Shown here: positions 61,480-64,000 of the stretch, in pieces
How positions within the stretch are numbered: the first letter of the stretch is position 1
Layout: the number at the start of each line of letters is the position of its first letter
NCBI RefSeq assembly: GCF_004795855.1
Contig: NZ_CP039252.1
Span: forward strand, 558,001-622,000
From: Hydrogenophaga sp. PAMC20947
GTDB lineage: Bacteria > Pseudomonadota > Gammaproteobacteria > Burkholderiales > Burkholderiaceae_C
DNA: 64,000 nt
Direction of reading: 5' to 3'
The notes under the pieces: model-generated
The model's input: only the letters and a program-made list of their open reading frames with translations
Database searches by the model: none
What the model was told of the DNA's origin: nothing
Translations under genes and position numbers: made by a program

Positions 61480-62437
61480 GCAGGACTTCCCGCAAACTCT
61501 CGAATTCCCGGTCGACGAAGTCTTCGAAGGCCTGCCCGATCAGCGGGTCGGGCAACCACTGGTGCCGTTGCACCGCCGATTGCCAAGCCTGCGACAGCAG
61601 GGCTTGGCGGATGGCATCCTGCGCCGCCAGCAGTTCGGAAGGGCTCAGGCCCGCTGGCGCGCACAGGCCGCGCCAGTTGCCGATCACCACATTGACGCCC
61701 AGCTCGGTGAGGGTGGGTGCACCGGTCCCTGGCAGGCGCAGGCTTGAGGTGACTGCGACTGCGCGCATGCGCCCGCTGGTGATGTGGGGCAGGAATTCGC
61801 TGAACCCGCTGCCGCCAACCGTGACATACCCGGCCATGACAGCCGCCGCCGCTTCGCCGCCGCCTCTGAACGGCACGTAGTTGATGCGGTTGGGCGCAAC
61901 GCCCATGGCCTTGGCCAGCATGTGGATGGCGATGTGTTCGGTGGAGCCGCGGGAGCCACCGCCCCATTTGATGCTGCGCGGGTCGTTGCGAAACTGCTTC
62001 AGCACTTCCGCCATGTCCGCAAACGCTGACCCGGGCGGCAGCACAAACACGTTGTATTCGTTGGTCAGTCGGGCGATGGGGCGCACCTGGGCCAGCCTCA
62101 CAGGCGGGGCGCCGGTGATGATGCCGCCGAGCATGACCGATCCCATGACCATCAAGGCATGGGCATCGCCTCTGTAGCCGTTGGCGAACTGGGCCAGGCC
62201 GATGGTGCCCGCCGCGCCACCGCGGTTTTCAAAGCTCACCTCTGATGCCTGCCCGCTGGCGATCAGCGCCTGGCCCAAGGCCCTGCCTGTGAGGTCCCAG
62301 CCTCCCCCTGCATTGGCGGGGATGAGAATGCGAAACCGGGGGGGCGTTGGCTGGCCCGACTGGGCGTACGCCGCAGTCGATGCCAGGGCCACACCGGCGC
62401 CCAGGGCTTTCAGAAAAGCGTTGCGGTTCAGCCTCAT
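61460..62437 (-). CDS. Tct-type (Bug) solute-binding receptor, separate from tctCBA
   Basis: 325 residues. The N terminus has a Tat-like/lipid-type start (RLNRNAFLKALGAGVALASTAAYAQ) and a signal cleavage near AYA-QSG. The Bug-fold segments are FRILIPANAGGGWDLTGRALGQAL, ENRGGAAGTIGLAQF, GGGSRGSTEHIAIHML and VPFRGGGEAAAAVMAG. It lies beside tctDE but in the opposite direction and is an extra receptor that may feed TctAB or another permease, or act in sensing. It has the Ala-Gly-Gly-Gly-Trp-Asp loop of tricarboxylate-type TctC but lacks the flanking Cys. Confidence 0.93.
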   Translation of the reverse strand: MRLNRNAFLKALGAGVALASTAAYAQSGQPTPPRFRILIPANAGGGWDLTGRALGQALIASGQASEVSFENRGGAAGTIGLAQFANGYRGDAHALMVMGSVMLGGIITGAPPVRLAQVRPIARLTNEYNVFVLPPGSAFADMAEVLKQFRNDPRSIKWGGGSRGSTEHIAIHMLAKAMGVAPNRINYVPFRGGGEAAAAVMAGYVTVGGSGFSEFLPHITSGRMRAVAVTSSLRLPGTGAPTLTELGVNVVIGNWRGLCAPAGLSPSELLAAQDAIRQALLSQAWQSAVQRHQWLPDPLIGQAFEDFVDREFESLREVLLKAGLA

Positions 62438-62886
62438 TGATCGTCGAGCGAGGCGCTCCAGCGCGCATCCCAGTCGGGCAACCGGGGTTCATCGCGCAGG
62501 GTGTTCATGTCGCGCCGGTCGCGCTTGGTGGGTCGACCCTGTGTCATGGAGAGGGCGGGCTCCGGCGCGAGCCGACGGGATTCGGCCGCAACCTGGCGCA
62601 GCTTCACCGACTGTGCCGTTTCTTCATAGAGCAGGGCCGCAACAGGAGCAGGGCCGCGGACACCCGACAGCGCCTTGACGATCACGGTGCGCAGGATGGG
62701 ACCCTGGCGGAGCTCCAGGGTGTCTCCGACCTTCACCTCTTTGGCGGGCTTGGCGTGCTGACTGTTGACCAGCACCCGGCCTTTGTCGATCTCTTCGCTG
62801 GACAGCCCGCGCGTCTTGTAGAAACGGGCAGCCCACAGCCATTTGTCCAGACGAACCTTGCCTTGGGAGTCATTTGGAGTGGCCAT
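62434..62886 (-). CDS. hslR: Hsp15-like S4 RNA-binding heat shock protein
   Basis: 150 residues. The S4 domain is VRLDKWLWAARFYKTRGLSSEEIDKGRVLVN (about residues 10-40; shown here by its key parts RLDKWLWAARF and KGRVLVN). KVGDTLELRQG follows, and a basic tail with RPTKRDRRDMN. Hsp15 rescues stalled 50S subunits carrying nascent chains. ATG 62886 gives the usual short N terminus; an ATG at 62934 with a GAGG site is the alternative and would add 16 residues. The stop overlaps the start of the downstream receptor gene by four bases (62434-62437). Confidence 0.9.
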   Translation of the reverse strand: MATPNDSQGKVRLDKWLWAARFYKTRGLSSEEIDKGRVLVNSQHAKPAKEVKVGDTLELRQGPILRTVIVKALSGVRGPAPVAALLYEETAQSVKLRQVAAESRRLAPEPALSMTQGRPTKRDRRDMNTLRDEPRLPDWDARWSASLDDQ

Positions 62887-62988
62887 GAGAGGGGTTGCGC
62901 GGGGGCTTTCGATGGAAGTTGGGAGAATAGGCATTGTGCCTCGCCTGAAATTGTGCGAGTGGCTTCGTTGCGCGGTTACCATGCCGAC

Positions 62989-64000
62989 ATGATTCCGGAC
63001 GACCGCCTGCCGCGCGACGCACAAAGCATTCTCGAACTCGCTGCGAGATCGATGTTCGACCTGTTTGCCAACGCCAGCGAGGGCATGATGCTGGTCGATC
63101 GCCATGCGCGGGTGGTCTGGATCAACGACCTGTACCGCCGTTACCTGCCAGCGCTGGGCTTTGACCGCGAAGAAGATTTCGTGGGCCATCCGGTGTCCAA
63201 CGTGGTGCAGAACACGCAGATGCACCAGGTGCTGGCCACCGGCAAACCCATTCTGATCGACCTGCTGACCAACAGGGCTGGTACGTTCGTGGTGAGCCGC
63301 ATTCCTTTGCGCGATGACGCTGGTGAAGTGATCGGTGTGTTGGGCATTGTGCTGTTTGACCACCCTGAAACCACGCTGCAACCCCTGATTGCCAAATTCG
63401 CGCGGCTGGAGCAAGACCTGAACGATGCGCGCCGGGAGCTGGCCAGCCAGCGGCGCAGCAAATACACCTTCGCCAGTTTTGTCGGAACGTCGGCAGGCGC
63501 GATGGAAGTGAAACGCCAGGCGCGGCGCGCGGCGTTGTCGTCGAGTCCGGTGCTGCTGCTGGGCGAAACCGGTACCGGCAAGGAGTTGCTGGCCCATGCC
63601 ATCCACGCCGCGTCGCCCCGGGCCGGACGGCCCTTTGTGAGCGTCAACATGGCGGCGGTGCCCGAGTCGTTGCTGGAAGCCGAGTTTTTCGGCGTGGCGC
63701 CGGGCGCCTACACCGGAGCAGAGAAAAAGGGACGCGACGGCAAATTCAAGCTGGCCGACGGAGGCACGCTCTTTCTGGATGAGTTGGGCGATATGCCGCC
63801 TTCGGTGCAAGTTAAATTGTTGCGCGCGTTGCAGGAAGGTGAGGTTGAGCCGCTGGGGTCCAACAAGCTGGTGCAGTTTGATGTGCGGGTGGTGGCAGCG
63901 ACCTCGCGCGATCTGCGCCAGATGGTGCGCGACGGCAGCTTTCGCGAAGACCTTTTTTACCGGCTCAATGTGTTGCCGATTCGCGTCTCGCCTTTGCGTG
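62989..64000 (+). CDS. PAS/sigma-54-dependent activator (5' part)
   Basis: The frame is open to the window end, so only the first ~337 residues are seen. A PAS-like domain (about residues 20-125; LFANASEGMMLVDRHARVVWIND) and a coiled linker (about 132-155) are followed by the AAA+ domain: Walker A GETGTGKE, the sigma-54 loop in the form GAYTGA (canonical GAFTGA), Walker B GGTLFLDE, and sensor RVVAATSRDL. The C-terminal Fis-type domain is outside. ATG 62989 lies 102 bp from the divergent hslR-like gene. It probably controls a metabolic operon outside this window. Confidence 0.92.
   Translation, partial: MIPDDRLPRDAQSILELAARSMFDLFANASEGMMLVDRHARVVWINDLYRRYLPALGFDREEDFVGHPVSNVVQNTQMHQVLATGKPILIDLLTNRAGTFVVSRIPLRDDAGEVIGVLGIVLFDHPETTLQPLIAKFARLEQDLNDARRELASQRRSKYTFASFVGTSAGAMEVKRQARRAALSSSPVLLLGETGTGKELLAHAIHAASPRAGRPFVSVNMAAVPESLLEAEFFGVAPGAYTGAEKKGRDGKFKLADGGTLFLDELGDMPPSVQVKLLRALQEGEVEPLGSNKLVQFDVRVVAATSRDLRQMVRDGSFREDLFYRLNVLPIRVSPLR

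Noticed and set aside
62434..63810. Long N-terminal extension of the Hsp15-like protein through the divergent activator
   Set aside because: The extra ~300 residues would be antisense to the PAS/sigma-54 gene, which has clear Walker motifs; the S4 domain sits at the end, so the short start is right.

Overview
The window is a GC-rich stretch of chromosomal DNA. Gene content and order suggest Burkholderiales, most likely family Comamonadaceae (an inference from gene families, not a database match). Pointers are a FimT-PilV-PilW-PilX-PilY1-PilE set, two Tct-type solute receptors with TctD/TctE, a RibB with a degenerate GTP cyclohydrolase II half, a ZTP riboswitch ahead of glyA-nrdR, and an 84-bp tandem repeat of a style I associate with this family. 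No phage, insertion sequence, CRISPR array or rRNA operon is visible; the only tRNA is tRNA-Ser(GCT).

Layout. 1-10.7 kb is the end of an aryl-polyene/xanthomonadin-like pigment-lipid locus: two degenerate ketosynthase-type proteins and an ICMT-type methyltransferase (+), a six-gene minus operon (two flavin-halogenase-like flavoproteins, MipA/OmpV, acyltransferase, glycosyltransferase, Kef-type antiporter), and divergently an acyl carrier protein with a COG4648-like membrane protein. 10.7-22 kb holds dnaE, a hybrid CHASE4-like sensor kinase, a transglutaminase-like protein translationally coupled to a divergent CoaBC-like flavoprotein, and a SulP transporter with a tandem Usp protein. 22-37 kb is one long minus block: the type IV pilus minor-pilin genes run into ribD-ribE-ribBX-ribH-nusB-aminotransferase-ybgC-tolQ-tolR-tolA.

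37-40 kb is nrdR and glyA behind a ZTP riboswitch, then a lytic transglycosylase. 40-43.5 kb has a structured, terminator-containing RNA region ahead of a 901-residue DUF349 protein. 43.6-49 kb is a tightly coupled minus operon for the envelope: TPR protein, L,D-transpeptidase, two cyclophilins, LpxH, MtfA. 49-55 kb is a plus-strand housekeeping run: cysS, a 3-methyladenine glycosylase, accA, tilS, lysC, tRNA-Ser. 55-62.4 kb holds an EamA exporter, a tctCBA operon, divergent tctDE and a second Tct-type receptor. The end carries an Hsp15-like S4 protein and the 5' part of a PAS/sigma-54 activator.

The most interesting points are: the transglutaminase/CoaBC-like pair, whose decarboxylase motifs look archaeal-type; the string of hairpins with competing helices at 40.45-40.68 kb; the paired halogenase-like enzymes in a polyene-type locus; the 84-bp repeat that stays in frame through the start of YbgC; a probable internal start making a separate aspartokinase regulatory chain; and the Cys-rich tail of PilY1. 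Start codons were moved from the longest reading frame wherever family length, stop/start overlaps or a ribosome-binding site supported it.
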